A DNA stretch of 64,000 bases from JACVRW01 sp963812915 (GCA_963812915.1 CAWEXB010000014.1:124001-188000); one strand, 5' to 3'; positions 26,591 through 35,825 are shown, counted from the stretch's first letter. Notes: generated from the sequence alone by a model not told the origin. Numbers and translations: made by a program.

Positions 26591-28043
26591 ATGAGACGGA
26601 TACCTCGCCTGCTGCTTCTTCTCGCGGTAGGCACCGTCGCAGTGCTGGTATCGGCTGCGGGGGCATGGGCAAATCACGCGGACCGTCCGGAACGGCCAAC
26701 TTGCGCGCGCTGGGGCACAGCCCCGACTTCGGCAGCTTCCTGCTGCCCGACGGCCAGCGCGACGCCAACTCGGACCTCGCCTTCCGGGGCAACCTCGTCT
26801 TCCACGGGGACTACGACGGGTTCCGGATCGTCCGCGGTGGGCCCAACCCGAGGCTGATCTCGAGGACGCGCTGCAACGGCGACCAGGGCGACATCGTCGT
26901 CTGGAAGGACGTGCTCGTCCGCGCTTGGAACGCGCCCAAGGCCGAACCCCGGAACTGTGATGGCGCGACGGTGCCGGCCGGCTTCGAGGGCATGCACATC
27001 TTCGACATCAGCGACATCAGGAACCCGGAGCTGGTGGGTGAGGTCGAGCTGAGCGCGCGGCCCGAGGCCGACTCGCCCGGCTGCGGCACGCACACGCTGA
27101 CGCTGGTTCCGGACGGCGATCGTGCGGTGATCTACAACGCGACGTCCGGCGGGAATCCGGCCCTGCCCAACCCGGCGGATCGGGAGTGCGACTGGATCGA
27201 CATCGTCGAGGTGCCGCGCGACGACCCCGGCGCTGCCAGGCACCTGCGCCGTGAGCCGCTGATGGGCGGCCACGCTGCTCACGACAACGGCGTGATCCTC
27301 GGTGACGTCAACAAGCTCGGGACCGCGTCCGGGCACATGAGCAACGTGTTCGACATCGGCGACAACGACACGCCGGGTGGCAGCCTGGAGGATCCCCAGT
27401 TCCTCTACACGATCGAGGAGCCGGGAGTCTGCAACACGGGCGGCCCGCTCTGCAACGGCAACTGGCACTCCGCCGGCTTCACCTGGGACGGCGAGGTGAT
27501 CATCCTCGGCTGGGAGCCCGGAGGCGGAGCGGAGCCGGAATGCGAGGCGACCGATCCGCCCGTGAAGAAGAGCGCCTTCTTCTACGACGCGGACACCGGC
27601 GCCAAGCTGGGCCAGTGGACGCTGCCGCGGCCGCAGACCGCAGCCGAGAACTGCACGATCCACAACTACAACACGGTGCCGCTGCGCGACGGGAGGTACG
27701 TCCTAGTAGGCGGCAACTACCAGGCCGGCACGTGGGTCACCGACTTCACGAACCCGGCCAGCCCGGCCACGCTCGGGTGGTCCGATCCGCCGCCGGCTCG
27801 TCCCGACCCAACTGGGCGGCGCGTGGTCGTCGTACTGGTACAACGGCTTGATCTACGAGTCGGAGATCAGCGTGGGCCTGAACGTCTTCCGCTTCACCGG
27901 AAAGGAGACGCGCAAGGACGTCAAGCTGCGGCACCTGAACCCGCAGACCCAGGAGTTCTCGATTCTGCCCTGGGAAGGGGGACGACGACGACGACGATGA
28001 CGAGACGACTGACGACGACGACGACCGTGACGACGACGACTAG
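26591..28043 (+). CDS. Secreted LVIVD-repeat protein 2 with Asp-rich tail, frame changes
   Basis: AGGAGGAAGGGA directly precedes ATG 26591. Signal peptide MRRIPRLLLLLAVGTVAVLVSAAGAWA. After one shift near 26680: GHSPDFGSFLLPDG, SDLAFRGNLVFHGDYDGFRIV, GDIVVWKDVLVRAW, EGMHIFDISDIRNPELVGEVEL, CGTHTLTLVPDGDRAVIYNATSGG and YVLVGGNYQAGTWVTDFTNPASPATLGW. After a second shift near 27790: SSYWYNGLIYESEISVGLNVFRF. The C-terminus is an Asp run coded by GAC repeats, ending TAG 28043. Beta-propeller of LVIVD repeats, about 480 residues. Divergent from the copper operon and parallel to LVIVD gene 1. Confidence 0.82.
27981..28040 (+). repeat. GAC microsatellite encoding a poly-Asp tail
   Basis: Mostly GAC codons for 60 bases, interrupted by GAT, GAG, ACG, ACT and CGT. 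In the LVIVD frame this gives a Asp-rich tail with a few Glu/Thr/Arg. Triplet repeats are indel-prone, consistent with the local frame uncertainty. Confidence 0.8.
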
Positions 28044-28075
28044 TACCTGGCTCGCCTGCGGATAGGCGCACCAGC

Positions 28076-28105
28076 GAGAGAGGGCGGCTTCGGCCGCCCT
28101 CTCTC
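28076..28105 (+). terminator. Strong hairpin terminator after LVIVD gene 2
   Basis: GAGAGAGGGCGGC, TTCG tetraloop, GCCGCCCTCTCTC: a perfect 13-bp stem, 32 bp beyond the LVIVD stop. It would also serve the convergent gene ending at 28150. Confidence 0.85.
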
Positions 28106-28149
28106 ATGTGGGGCTGTTGCAGCTACAGCTGTTGGTACGAGGGACTTGG

Positions 28150-28593
28150 TCAGCGGAGGTGCGAGCCTTCCTCGGGACCTCCGTCCGGGCGGGCGCCGGC
28201 CTCGGCCTGGGGCGGAGCGACGTCGGCGGTGCCCTCCTCAGGGCCGCCGTCGTAGCGGGTGGTCGGGGCGACGTTCGACTGAGTGGCGGGCACGACGCCG
28301 CGGCTGCCTTCCTCGGGGCCGCCGTCGTAGCGGGTGCCGGGCGAGTCCGGTCGGATCGTGGCCGAGGGGTACCCGGTGGACGGGTTCACGGCGCCGGCGC
28401 CGTAGTTGATCGACTCGATCGGCCTGGCGGAGCTCGTGCTGCTGACCTCGTCGCTGTCGGTGGCGAGGAATACCACCGCCACGGTCAGGCCTGCGACCGC
28501 GATCAGCGCGACTGCGAGGAGTGCACGCAGGTGATTGAAGTGGGAACGGAGAACGACCGTGGACTGCCGTGTGGGGATCGCCTGGCCCATCAC
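28150..28593 (-). CDS. Single-pass membrane protein with RYDGGPEEG repeats
   Basis: The 147-residue protein has a cytoplasmic N-terminus, one membrane helix (RALLAVALIAVAGLTVAVVFLA, ~23-44) and an extracytoplasmic part with RPIESINYGAGAVNPSTGYPSATIRPD. It then carries three repeats: TRYDGGPEEGS, TRYDGGPEEGT and RPDGGPEEGS. Short proteins ending in such DGGPEEG repeats are familiar from Thermoleophilia genomes. Function is unknown; repeated acidic beta-turns suggest binding of cations or a partner. Stands alone between the terminator and the ABC binding-protein gene. Confidence 0.75.
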   Translation of the reverse strand: MMGQAIPTRQSTVVLRSHFNHLRALLAVALIAVAGLTVAVVFLATDSDEVSSTSSARPIESINYGAGAVNPSTGYPSATIRPDSPGTRYDGGPEEGSRGVVPATQSNVAPTTRYDGGPEEGTADVAPPQAEAGARPDGGPEEGSHLR

Positions 28594-28698
28594 TGTCTCC
28601 TTCTGGTAGGTGCGGGGATCGACATCGAGGCGATCATGCGGCCGGCCGGTTGCAGCCGAGCGACGGCGCGGTAACAGAGCGGCAACGGCGCCGCGGCC

Positions 28699-30348
28699 CT
28701 ACTTGAGGCAGAAGCTCGAGTAATCGTTGCCGTAGACGGGGTGGAACAGCGTGCAGCCGTCGAAATCCATCCGCTCCGAGACGAAGGTGGAGAGCTTGCG
28801 GTGGCCGTAGGGCGCGATCCAGGCGCGCTCGACCAGTTTCCTGTTCAGCTCCGCCCACGCGTCGGCGACCTCGCCGGTCAGCTCAGGCTCCTTGGTCAGC
28901 TCTGCGATCCCCGACGTGATCTCCGGGTCGTCGACGTTCCCGACGTTCTGATTGTTCGCCGGCTGGATCGACTTCCCGTCGACGAGGAAGAAGAAGTTCT
29001 TCGGGTGCGGGAAATCCTGGAACCACTGCGCCACACCCGTCTGTGCCTTGGTCGTCGAGTTGCCGACCGTCTGGAAGAACACTCCGGCGTCGACGATCTC
29101 CGGCTTCGCGTCCAGACCTATCTCGTTGAGCATGTCGGCGTACGCCTCGGTTACCTCGTCGTCCGGGTCGAGCGTGTCGCCCCAGACCGTCACGTCGGCG
29201 CCCTCCGCGCCGGCGTCCGCGATCAGCCCCCGTGCCCGCTCGAGATCGGGCGGCTCGCGCGGATCGCCCCAGGGACAGTCCTCGAGGTCGAGTGCCTCGT
29301 CGTACCCCGGCATCCCCGGCGGCAGGAACGAGCAGCCGGGCGCCAGCTCGCCGGCGAACAGCCGTGCCAGCGCAGGCTTGTCGATGCCGTAGTTCACGGC
29401 CTCGCGCACTTGCTTCTTGTCGAACGGCGGCACCCGCGTGTTCATGAAGAGGTAGTAGGTGGAGCTGGTCACGTGCTCCTCGTAGCGGTCGGAGTACTTC
29501 GCCTCGACCTCGGGCTTGAGATCGGGCGGCGGCGGATCGAGCATGTAGTCGAGCTCGCCGCGGATCACGTCCTGGGTTTGGCGCTCGCGCGACCCCACGA
29601 TGACCGTGGTGATCTTGTCGAGCTTGCCCTTGGGCACGCCGGGCAGGTCGAACCGGGCGTTCTTCTCCAGCACGAACCGCCGGTTGGGCACCGACTCGGT
29701 GATCTCGTAGGGGCCGATCCCGGGAGGCGGGTCCTTGGTCAGGTTCTCGAAGGGCGTGCCGCCCGGCACGAGTCCGGCGAAGTTCATCGCGAGCACGTTC
29801 GCGAAGGTGCCGTCGGGCTCGGTCAGCGTGATCGTGATCTTGCCGGTCCGGTCGTCGGTCTCGATGCCGGGGATGTCGGCGTCGGCCTTGCGCGCCTCAA
29901 CGTATTCAGCGGCGCCGACGATCGGCAGGAAGAACGCGGAGCCGCCGGACTCCAGGTTGAGCACCCGTTTGATCGCGTGCTCGAAGTCCGAGGCCTTCGC
30001 CGGCGTGCCGTCCGAGTACCTGAGGCCCTTGCGCAGCGTCAGCTCGTACGTCTTGCCGTCGGGGGACACTTTCGGCAGCTCCTCGGCCACGCCCGGGATC
30101 AGCTGTGCACCCTCCTCGCCCTCCGCTCGTTTGTACGTGAGCAGGGGCGTGTAGACGAGCCACATCGGCTCGAGGCTCCCCGACTGGTAGCCGAGCGCCG
30201 GATCAAGGAAGTCCGGCTGTGTGGTCTGCGAGATCGTGATCGATCCGCCCTGCCTGCCGGACCCGCCCTCGTCCCCGCCGTCGTCGTCGCCGCACCCGAA
30301 GAGGACGAGCGTCACGCAAGCCAAGAGCAGCTGCGCGCACCGACTCAT
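28699..30348 (-). CDS. Family-5 ABC transporter substrate-binding lipoprotein (peptide/nickel type)
   Basis: ATG 30348; lipoprotein signal MSRCAQLLLACVTLVLFGCG with the lipobox Cys at ~19. The 549-residue protein has the SBP_bac_5 layout: PDFLDPALGYQSGSLEPMWLVYTPLLTY, GLRYSDGTPAKASDFEHAIKRVL, TKDPPPGIGPYEITE, YYLFMNTRVPPFDKKQVREAVNYGID and a second lobe ending YGNDYSSFCLK. No permease or ATPase genes are adjacent. It sits 10 bp downstream of the CapA-like gene, so they may be co-transcribed. Ligand is unknown; oligopeptide is most likely for the family. Confidence 0.92.
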   Translation of the reverse strand: MSRCAQLLLACVTLVLFGCGDDDGGDEGGSGRQGGSITISQTTQPDFLDPALGYQSGSLEPMWLVYTPLLTYKRAEGEEGAQLIPGVAEELPKVSPDGKTYELTLRKGLRYSDGTPAKASDFEHAIKRVLNLESGGSAFFLPIVGAAEYVEARKADADIPGIETDDRTGKITITLTEPDGTFANVLAMNFAGLVPGGTPFENLTKDPPPGIGPYEITESVPNRRFVLEKNARFDLPGVPKGKLDKITTVIVGSRERQTQDVIRGELDYMLDPPPPDLKPEVEAKYSDRYEEHVTSSTYYLFMNTRVPPFDKKQVREAVNYGIDKPALARLFAGELAPGCSFLPPGMPGYDEALDLEDCPWGDPREPPDLERARGLIADAGAEGADVTVWGDTLDPDDEVTEAYADMLNEIGLDAKPEIVDAGVFFQTVGNSTTKAQTGVAQWFQDFPHPKNFFFLVDGKSIQPANNQNVGNVDDPEITSGIAELTKEPELTGEVADAWAELNRKLVERAWIAPYGHRKLSTFVSERMDFDGCTLFHPVYGNDYSSFCLK

Positions 30349-30358
30349 CGTACCCACG

Positions 30359-31339
30359 CTAAGCCAATTCGATCGCGAAGCGGGCCTCGTCGAGCCGCCG
30401 CACGACTGTTCCGAGCTCGCCGCACGCGAGTTGCAGCCGGCCGGCGATCCAATCGGCGTGCTCGCCGGCGGCAAGATCGGTCCGGCAGAAGTCGAGATGC
30501 AGGCCCACGACCTCGAGCCGGCCGCCCGGTCGCCAGAGGGCGAGCACCCCGAGGTCGTTGCGCAGCGTCGAGTCGACGGCGTAGTCGTCGAGGGCGTCGC
30601 CGAGGTCGTAGAGCACCGGGCCTCGCGAGGCGAGCTCGATGCCATGAAAGACGTGCGCGGAATGCCCCGCCACCGCGTCGGCTCCGGCGGCGAGCAGCTC
30701 ATGGGCGCGGTCGCGCTGCCAGCGAGACGGCCTCGCGCTCATGTTCGGCCCCCAGTGGGGGAACGCGAGGACGTAGTCCGCCTCCGAGCGCAGGCGCCCC
30801 AGCTCGGTTTGGATCCAGTCGGGCAGCTCGCCGCGGAGATCGGCATGCGCGATCCCCGGACGGGTGGCGCCCGCCGCGAACTCGGCGGGGTGATCGGACA
30901 ACGCCACCACTCCAAGCCGGGCGGACCCCGCCTGCACCACGGCGCCGCGCCGCGCGCGCTCCAGGTCGAGGCCGGCGCCAACGGACGGTATCCGCGCCGC
31001 CTCCAGATGGAGAAAGGTGTCGGCGAGGGCGTCGGCGCCGAAGTCCAGCGCGTGGTTGTTGGCCACGCTCGCGAGAGACGCCCCGATCGTGCGCAGCGGC
31101 TCGACGCCGCTCGGCGGTGCGCGGAAGAAGAACGGCTTGCCCGGGATCAGCGGTGTCGGCGCGCCCCGCGCAGACACGCAGCACTCGAGGTTCAACACGA
31201 GCGCATCGCAGGAGCGGCACACGTCGCGCAGCCGCGGCGACCAAAGCTCGGCGCTCGGGTCGCGGGCGAGTCGCTCAGCGACCTTGCGACCCAGCATCAC
31301 GTCACCCAGCAGGCCGATGGTGGGGGTCTCCGTTGCCAC
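30359..31339 (-). CDS. CapA/PgsA-family metallophosphatase-like protein
   Basis: A GTG start at 31339 with GAGGAG just upstream gives 326 residues. The family fingerprint is clear: TPTIGLLGDVMLGRKVAERL, DALVLNLECCVS, ASVANNHALDFGADALADTFLHLEAARIPSVGAG, YVLAFPHWGPNMSARPSRWQRDRAHELLAAGADAVAGHSAHVFHGIE and PVLYDLGDALDDY. These proteins share a calcineurin-like fold and are linked to poly-gamma-glutamate or capsule synthesis in other bacteria. No PgsB/C genes are nearby. No signal peptide is seen, so it may be cytoplasmic. Confidence 0.92.
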   Translation of the reverse strand: MATETPTIGLLGDVMLGRKVAERLARDPSAELWSPRLRDVCRSCDALVLNLECCVSARGAPTPLIPGKPFFFRAPPSGVEPLRTIGASLASVANNHALDFGADALADTFLHLEAARIPSVGAGLDLERARRGAVVQAGSARLGVVALSDHPAEFAAGATRPGIAHADLRGELPDWIQTELGRLRSEADYVLAFPHWGPNMSARPSRWQRDRAHELLAAGADAVAGHSAHVFHGIELASRGPVLYDLGDALDDYAVDSTLRNDLGVLALWRPGGRLEVVGLHLDFCRTDLAAGEHADWIAGRLQLACGELGTVVRRLDEARFAIELA

Positions 31340-31368
31340 TCCTCGCGCACCGCCGGCCGGGTGTCCCC

Positions 31369-32719
31369 CTACGGCGCGAACTCTCCCGGGCCTCCACCGC
31401 CTCCTCCGCCGCCGGAGGTTCCTGCCCCGGGGCCCGAGCCGGCGCCGCTCGGGGCCGGCGGGGTGGCGGCGGGAGCGAGCGCGGCGGGGGGCGCGGCCGG
31501 CGCCGCTGCGCCCGGGACGAACTCGTTCGCTGGGTCGGGGGGCGGCGGTGGTGGAGGGGGCGGCGGCGCGGGCGCGGGAGCGGGGGCGGGGGATGGGGCG
31601 GGCGCCGGCGCCGGGTCGGGGGCGGGGTCGGCCGGCTGCTGTGGGGGCGGCGCCGGGAGCCGGGGCCTGGGCGACTCTGATTGGCACCTCCTCCTTTACC
31701 GGCTTTGCCCTCACATGCCGGCGCTGCTCTTGCTGCTGCTGCCGCTGCCGTTCGGGCGGTCCACGGTGGTTCGCGAGCTGGTCGATGGCCGTGCCGCCGC
31801 CTGCCAGCGCCGCGGCCGAGGCGGTCACGGCCGCCATCTTCTGCCCGACCGCGAGCTCCGCCACGGCGTGCGCGCGCTCGCCCACGGCTGCGGCCTTCTG
31901 TTGAGTGGCCCCGAGCGCCGCCTCGAGCTTCTGCTGCGCACCGCCCAGAGCCGATTCGAGCCAGCTGCGCAGCGGCCCGGCGGCCGCTGCCGCCAGCGCC
32001 GCGGGCGGCACCACCGCCGCGACGCGCGCCGGCGCCGCCCGGAACGCCTTCAGGCGCGCGCGGCACGCGAGGCACGTCCTCATGTGCGGGCGCAGCAGCG
32101 CCAGCTGTTCGGCCGACGCCTCGCCGTCCGCCAGGGCCGACAAGAGGGGCGCGAAGCGCTCACACTCGACGCCGCCCTGGATCCCGGCGAGGCGGCGCGC
32201 GAACGCCTGCCGGCCCTCGGTCAAGCACCGATTGACCTTGGTGTAGGTCCACCCCGTGACCTCACAGATCTCGCGGTAGGAATAGCCCTCGGCCTTGAGC
32301 CGGAGCGCCCGGATCTCCTGTGGCTTGAGGTGTCGCAGCGCCTCGGCGCCCTGGCGCAGCCGCTCGTACCGCTCCGCCTGATCGTGGGTGATGGCGGGCG
32401 GGGTGGGTCGGTCGCCGAGCTGACCGTCGTCGGTGACCGGAGAGTGGCGCTCGCGCTGGCGCCGGAGCGCGAACGCCTCGTGCTTCACCACCGTCTTGAG
32501 CCACGGGACGAGCTCGTCCTCCCGCGTGGTGGGCGCCTTCGTGAGCAGGATCTCGAACGCCCGCTGGTAGGCGTCCTCCGCGTCCTCCGGGGTGGCGGCG
32601 TAGCGGCGGGCGGTCGCGAGGATCTGAGCGCCGTGGCGCTCGAGCAGGGCCAAAGCAGTCGGGTCGAGGTCCCGCCTCGCGGGTCTGCCGCCCGCACGCT
32701 GGCGCCGTTGGATCTGCAT
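31369..32719 (-). CDS. ECF sigma factor with fused zinc-finger domain and Pro/Ala-rich tail, frame change near 31690
   Basis: ATG 32719. Sigma region 2: HGAQILATARRYAATPEDAEDAYQRAFEILL, DELVPWLKTVVKHEAFALRR. Region 4: LKPQEIRALRLKAEGYSYREICEVTGWTYTKVNRCLTEGRQAFARRL. Then a zf-HC2-like anti-sigma zinc finger, CERFAPLLSALADGEASAEQLALLRPHMRTCLACRARL. A hydrophobic stretch, ~VVPPAALAAAAAGPL, and an Ala-rich helix follow. After one frame change the last ~100 residues are Pro/Ala then Gly-rich, ending at TAG 31369. Sigma and its likely control domain in one chain. Divergent from the glycosylphosphotransferase at 32890, so it could control the polysaccharide genes. Confidence 0.85.
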
Positions 32720-32889
32720 CCGCCTGGTCCAAGCATGATCCTGCAGAAGCTCGCCCCTGCGCGCATCGAGGAGGTTCGCAAACTGCGAAGATTTCACGGT
32801 CCGGCGGCCCGGAATGTGAAAGGCGCTGCCCACGCCGCTACATTGGCCCAGTCCAACTGTTTCACTAACTGCCGACGGGAACGATTCGC

Positions 32890-34380
32890 TTGCCTAACGG
32901 CCTGGTCAAAGAGCTGAGGGAGGTCGAACCGGTCTCCCTCCCGGACCGCGACGTGCGCGCGGGCAAGCCGCTCATTCTGCGTGCCGTCCTCCGCTTCGAG
33001 ACCGTACGGGCGGTTGCGCGCGTGGGCAGCCTCGCCGCGCTCGACCTGGCCGGGCTGTTCCTCGCGATCTATACCGCGCTGGTCCTGAAGACGGCGATCG
33101 TAAACCCGGAGCAGCTCGGACAGATGTGGGGCCAGGCAAAGGAGTACTTCCCGCTCGCCGGGCTCGTGATGCTGCTGCTGTTCGCCCGCTCCGGCCTCTA
33201 CCGCGACCGCGCACAGCGACCCGGCTTCACGAAGGTTGTGTCGTCGCTGTTCCAGGTGACGTTGGTGACCCTGATCTATGCCGAGATCGAGGGCGAGCCG
33301 TTCCAGTCGTACTACATCTTCTACAGCTCGCTCTTCTTCGCGCTGCTGTACGTGTCGGGGCTGCGGTGGGCCTTCGAGCGCGCTAGCGGCGCGGTGCTCC
33401 GGGCCGCGGGCTACCGCCGGCGGGCGGTGCTGGTGGGCTCGGGACCGAACATCCAGGCGGTTTCTCACGCCCTGCGCGACTCGAATGCGATCGAGCCGTA
33501 CGCGTTCGTGGCCCGCACGCCGCTCGCCTTCGTGGACGGCCTGCGCGACTTCCGCTCGCTCGAGCAGCTCGAGCGACACTTCGACGCCGTCGACGAGGTC
33601 CTGATCGCGGACGCCGACTTCCCCCAGGACGCTGCCGTCGAGCTGGTGGACCGCTGTCATCGGCACGGCGTGCGCGTGCGGGTGGCGCCATCCACCATGG
33701 AGATCCTGATGGAGCGGGTGGAGTTCGTTCCCGGCCAGGCGCTCCCGTTGTTCGAGCTGAAGCCGCCGGTCTTCGATGGGCTCGACTTCGCGGTCAAGCG
33801 GACGTTCGATCTGGTCGGCGCGGTGCTCCTGGTCGTGCTGCTGGCCCCGGTCATGTCTCTGGCGGCGCTGGCGATCAAGCTCAGCTCGCGCGGACCGGTG
33901 CTCTACCGCTCGATGCGGCCGGGAATCGGCGGGCGCGCGTTCTCCTGCCTCAAGTTCCGGACGATGGTTCACGGGGCCGAGCATCTCCAGGACCACCTCG
34001 AGAACCGAAACGAGCTCGGGGGCGCGATCTTCAAGATTCGCAACGATCCGCGCATCACGCCGGTTGGACGCTTTTTGCGCCGCTGGTCACTCGACGAGCT
34101 GCCCCAGCTGCTCAACGTCCTGCGCGGTGACATGTCCCTGGTTGGCCCGCGGCCGCTCCCGCAGCGCGACTACGACCGCCTCGACGACTGGCACCGCAAG
34201 CGCTACCTCGTCCTCCCGGGCATGACGGGGCTGTGGCAGGTATCCGGCCGCTCCGAGCTCGACTTCGACGAGCTGGTGCGACTCGACTTCCTCTACCTCG
34301 AGCGCTGGTCTGTTTTCCTCGACCTCACGATCATCCTCAAGACGATCCCCGCCGTGGCGCGCAGGCGGGGAGCGTGGTGA
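32890..34380 (+). CDS. Polyprenyl glycosylphosphotransferase starting exopolysaccharide synthesis
   Basis: A TTG start gives 496 residues. N-terminal half: four or five membrane helices and a Rossmann-like CoA-binding domain (AVLVGSGPNIQAVSHALRD). C-terminal half: bacterial sugar transferase PF02397 with KRTFDLVGAVLLVVLLAPVM, KFRTMVHGAEHL, IRNDPRITPVGRFLRRWSLDELPQLLNVLRGDMSLVGPRP and LPGMTGLWQVSGRSELDFDE. WbaP/CpsE-type enzymes transfer a sugar-1-phosphate to undecaprenyl phosphate. First gene of the rightward polysaccharide segment; its stop overlaps the next start as GTGA. Confidence 0.95.
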   Translation: MPNGLVKELREVEPVSLPDRDVRAGKPLILRAVLRFETVRAVARVGSLAALDLAGLFLAIYTALVLKTAIVNPEQLGQMWGQAKEYFPLAGLVMLLLFARSGLYRDRAQRPGFTKVVSSLFQVTLVTLIYAEIEGEPFQSYYIFYSSLFFALLYVSGLRWAFERASGAVLRAAGYRRRAVLVGSGPNIQAVSHALRDSNAIEPYAFVARTPLAFVDGLRDFRSLEQLERHFDAVDEVLIADADFPQDAAVELVDRCHRHGVRVRVAPSTMEILMERVEFVPGQALPLFELKPPVFDGLDFAVKRTFDLVGAVLLVVLLAPVMSLAALAIKLSSRGPVLYRSMRPGIGGRAFSCLKFRTMVHGAEHLQDHLENRNELGGAIFKIRNDPRITPVGRFLRRWSLDELPQLLNVLRGDMSLVGPRPLPQRDYDRLDDWHRKRYLVLPGMTGLWQVSGRSELDFDELVRLDFLYLERWSVFLDLTIILKTIPAVARRRGAW

Positions 34381-35102
34381 GCGAGCCCTACGATCCGGAC
34401 AACCTGCTCGACCGCCACTCGGATCCGGGCACGCTGCAGGTCCACTACGAGCAGGAGTACCGGCGCGAGCGCGCCCTGCTCGGCCGCCGGCTCGATCTGA
34501 CGGGTGGCGAGGTGCTGTCGGTCGGCTGCGGCTGGCATCCGGGCCGGCACCTGTTCCCCAGCCCGGCGTGGCGGATGACGGGAACCGACGTGAACGACGC
34601 GAAGGTCCGCCACCTGCTCGACACGGGCGAGCTCGACGCCGGCGTCGCGGCCCGCGCCGGGGAGCTGCCGTACGAGCCGGGGTCCTTCGACGTCGTCCTC
34701 TATCGACTGGTGCTGCACCACATCGCCTATCAGGCGCCGCTCGATCCCGTTTTCGGCGAGGCCGCGCGGCTGCTGCGCCCGGGTGGCGCGCTCGTCGCCG
34801 TGGAGCCCGGCCTCTGGCATCCGGTCGGGACCGGGCTTGCTCTGGCCAACCGGATCGGCCTCGGCCCCAGGGTGCACGGAACGCCGGACGACATCCCGCT
34901 CTCGCCCAGAGCTCTGATGGGCGCGGCGCGCGCTGCCGGGCTCGATCCCGAGCTGCACGCCGTCACCTACGGCTGGCGGCGGCTGCCGACGCGCGCGCAG
35001 CGGGCGCTCCACGCGCTCGACCCGCTCGGCTCGCGGCCCCGGCTGGCCCCGTTCGGCCACACGCTGATGCTGATCGCGCGCAGGCCGGGTCCCGCCGGCT
35101 AG
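34377..35102 (+). CDS. SAM-dependent methyltransferase
   Basis: GTG 34377 overlaps the previous stop. The 241 residues include a class-I methyltransferase fold: VLSVGCGWHPGRHLFPS (motif I), GTDVNDAKVRHL, AGELPYEPGSFDVVLYRLVLHHIAYQ and EAARLLRPGGALVAVEPGLWHPVG. Located in the polysaccharide locus between the initiating transferase and a second methyltransferase, so the substrate is probably a glycan or lipid intermediate. No further specificity visible. Confidence 0.88.
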   Translation: MSEPYDPDNLLDRHSDPGTLQVHYEQEYRRERALLGRRLDLTGGEVLSVGCGWHPGRHLFPSPAWRMTGTDVNDAKVRHLLDTGELDAGVAARAGELPYEPGSFDVVLYRLVLHHIAYQAPLDPVFGEAARLLRPGGALVAVEPGLWHPVGTGLALANRIGLGPRVHGTPDDIPLSPRALMGAARAAGLDPELHAVTYGWRRLPTRAQRALHALDPLGSRPRLAPFGHTLMLIARRPGPAG

Positions 35103-35111
35103 CGCCACGCC

Positions 35112-35664
35112 ATGGCCAGCCGCTACGACGACGAGCTCTGGGAGCTCGTGCCGGAGGATCCCGGGCCGCCGCCGGGGCATCTCGTCGCATTCGTCCGCGG
35201 GTTCGGACGCGTCCAGGCGGCGCTCGACCTCGGCTGCGGCGACGGTCGGCTGAGCGCCGAGCTCGACGCCGCGGAGCTGACCGCTGCGGATGTCTCGGCG
35301 GTCGCCCTCGAACGCGCTCGGACGCGCCTGCCCGGCGCCCGCCTGGTCGAGCTCGAACCGGACGCCCCGCTCCCACTCGGCGACGCCGGCTTCGACCTCG
35401 TGCTCTGCGCCGAGACGATCGAGCACGTGCGCGACGTGCAGCTCCTCCTGTCGGAGATCCGCCGTGTTCTGCGCCCGAGCGGAACGGCTGGCCCTCACCA
35501 CGCCGGCCAACCTGCCGCTCGGCACGCGGCCCGATCCGCTCTCGCCCCACCTGAGACAGTTCACACGGCGTTCCCTCTCGAGGGTTCTCGACGAGCTGGG
35601 CTTCGAGGTCGAATCGGTCCGCCGGCGCTCCGGCACGCTGCTCGCGGTGGCGAGGCGAGGCTAG
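35112..35664 (+). CDS. SAM-dependent methyltransferase, frame change near 35485
   Basis: From ATG 35112: SRYDDELWELVPED, AALDLGCGDGRLSAELDA (motif I), GDAGFDLVLCAETIEHVRDVQLLLSEIRRVLRPSG. The chain then continues in the +1 frame: RLALTTPANLPLGTRPDPLSPHLRQFTRRSLSRVLDELGFEVESVRRRSG. About 184 residues when joined. The stop codon TAG (35662-35664) lies within the TA end of the MITE-like element, so the true C-terminus may have been altered by its insertion. Confidence 0.85.
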
Positions 35665-35825
35665 TGTCCTGAGTCGTTAGTTCGCCGCACCTTCCCGGCG
35701 TCTGGACGCGCCTGACGGTCGCCGGCGACCTCGCCGTACTACCAAGTACGGCTCCGGTCGCGTCAACCGTCAGCCACGCCCAGCCGCTCGGGAAGCTGAT
35801 GCCGAACTTCCGACTCAGGACACTA
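35662..35825. mobile_element. MITE-like element with TA-ended inverted repeats
   Basis: The ends are TAGTGTCCTGAGTCG (35662-) and its complement CGACTCAGGACACTA (-35825); the full 23-bp terminal repeats differ at only 2 positions. The interior is also largely self-complementary (CTTCCCG, CTGG, CTGACGGT on the left against the right arm), so the 164-bp unit could fold into one long hairpin. There is no ORF. TA at both ends fits the target duplication of IS630/Tc1-mariner-type transposases, which would have to act in trans. Confidence 0.8.

Noticed and set aside
27981..28040. Tandem repeats considered as a CRISPR array
   Set aside because: Simple GAC triplets without spacers, coding an Asp tail.
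28741..31680. 979-codon plus-strand open frame
   Set aside because: It runs antisense through the ABC binding protein, CapA and sigma genes, all with clear motifs on the minus strand; its composition is Arg/Ala/Pro-rich and non-protein-like.
30359..32833. Apparent sigma factor-CapA fusion of 824 codons
   Set aside because: CapA has its own RBS and GTG at 31339. In the other frame the sigma gene has a natural Pro/Gly-rich tail ending at TAG 31369, so the fusion is a product of one frame change.
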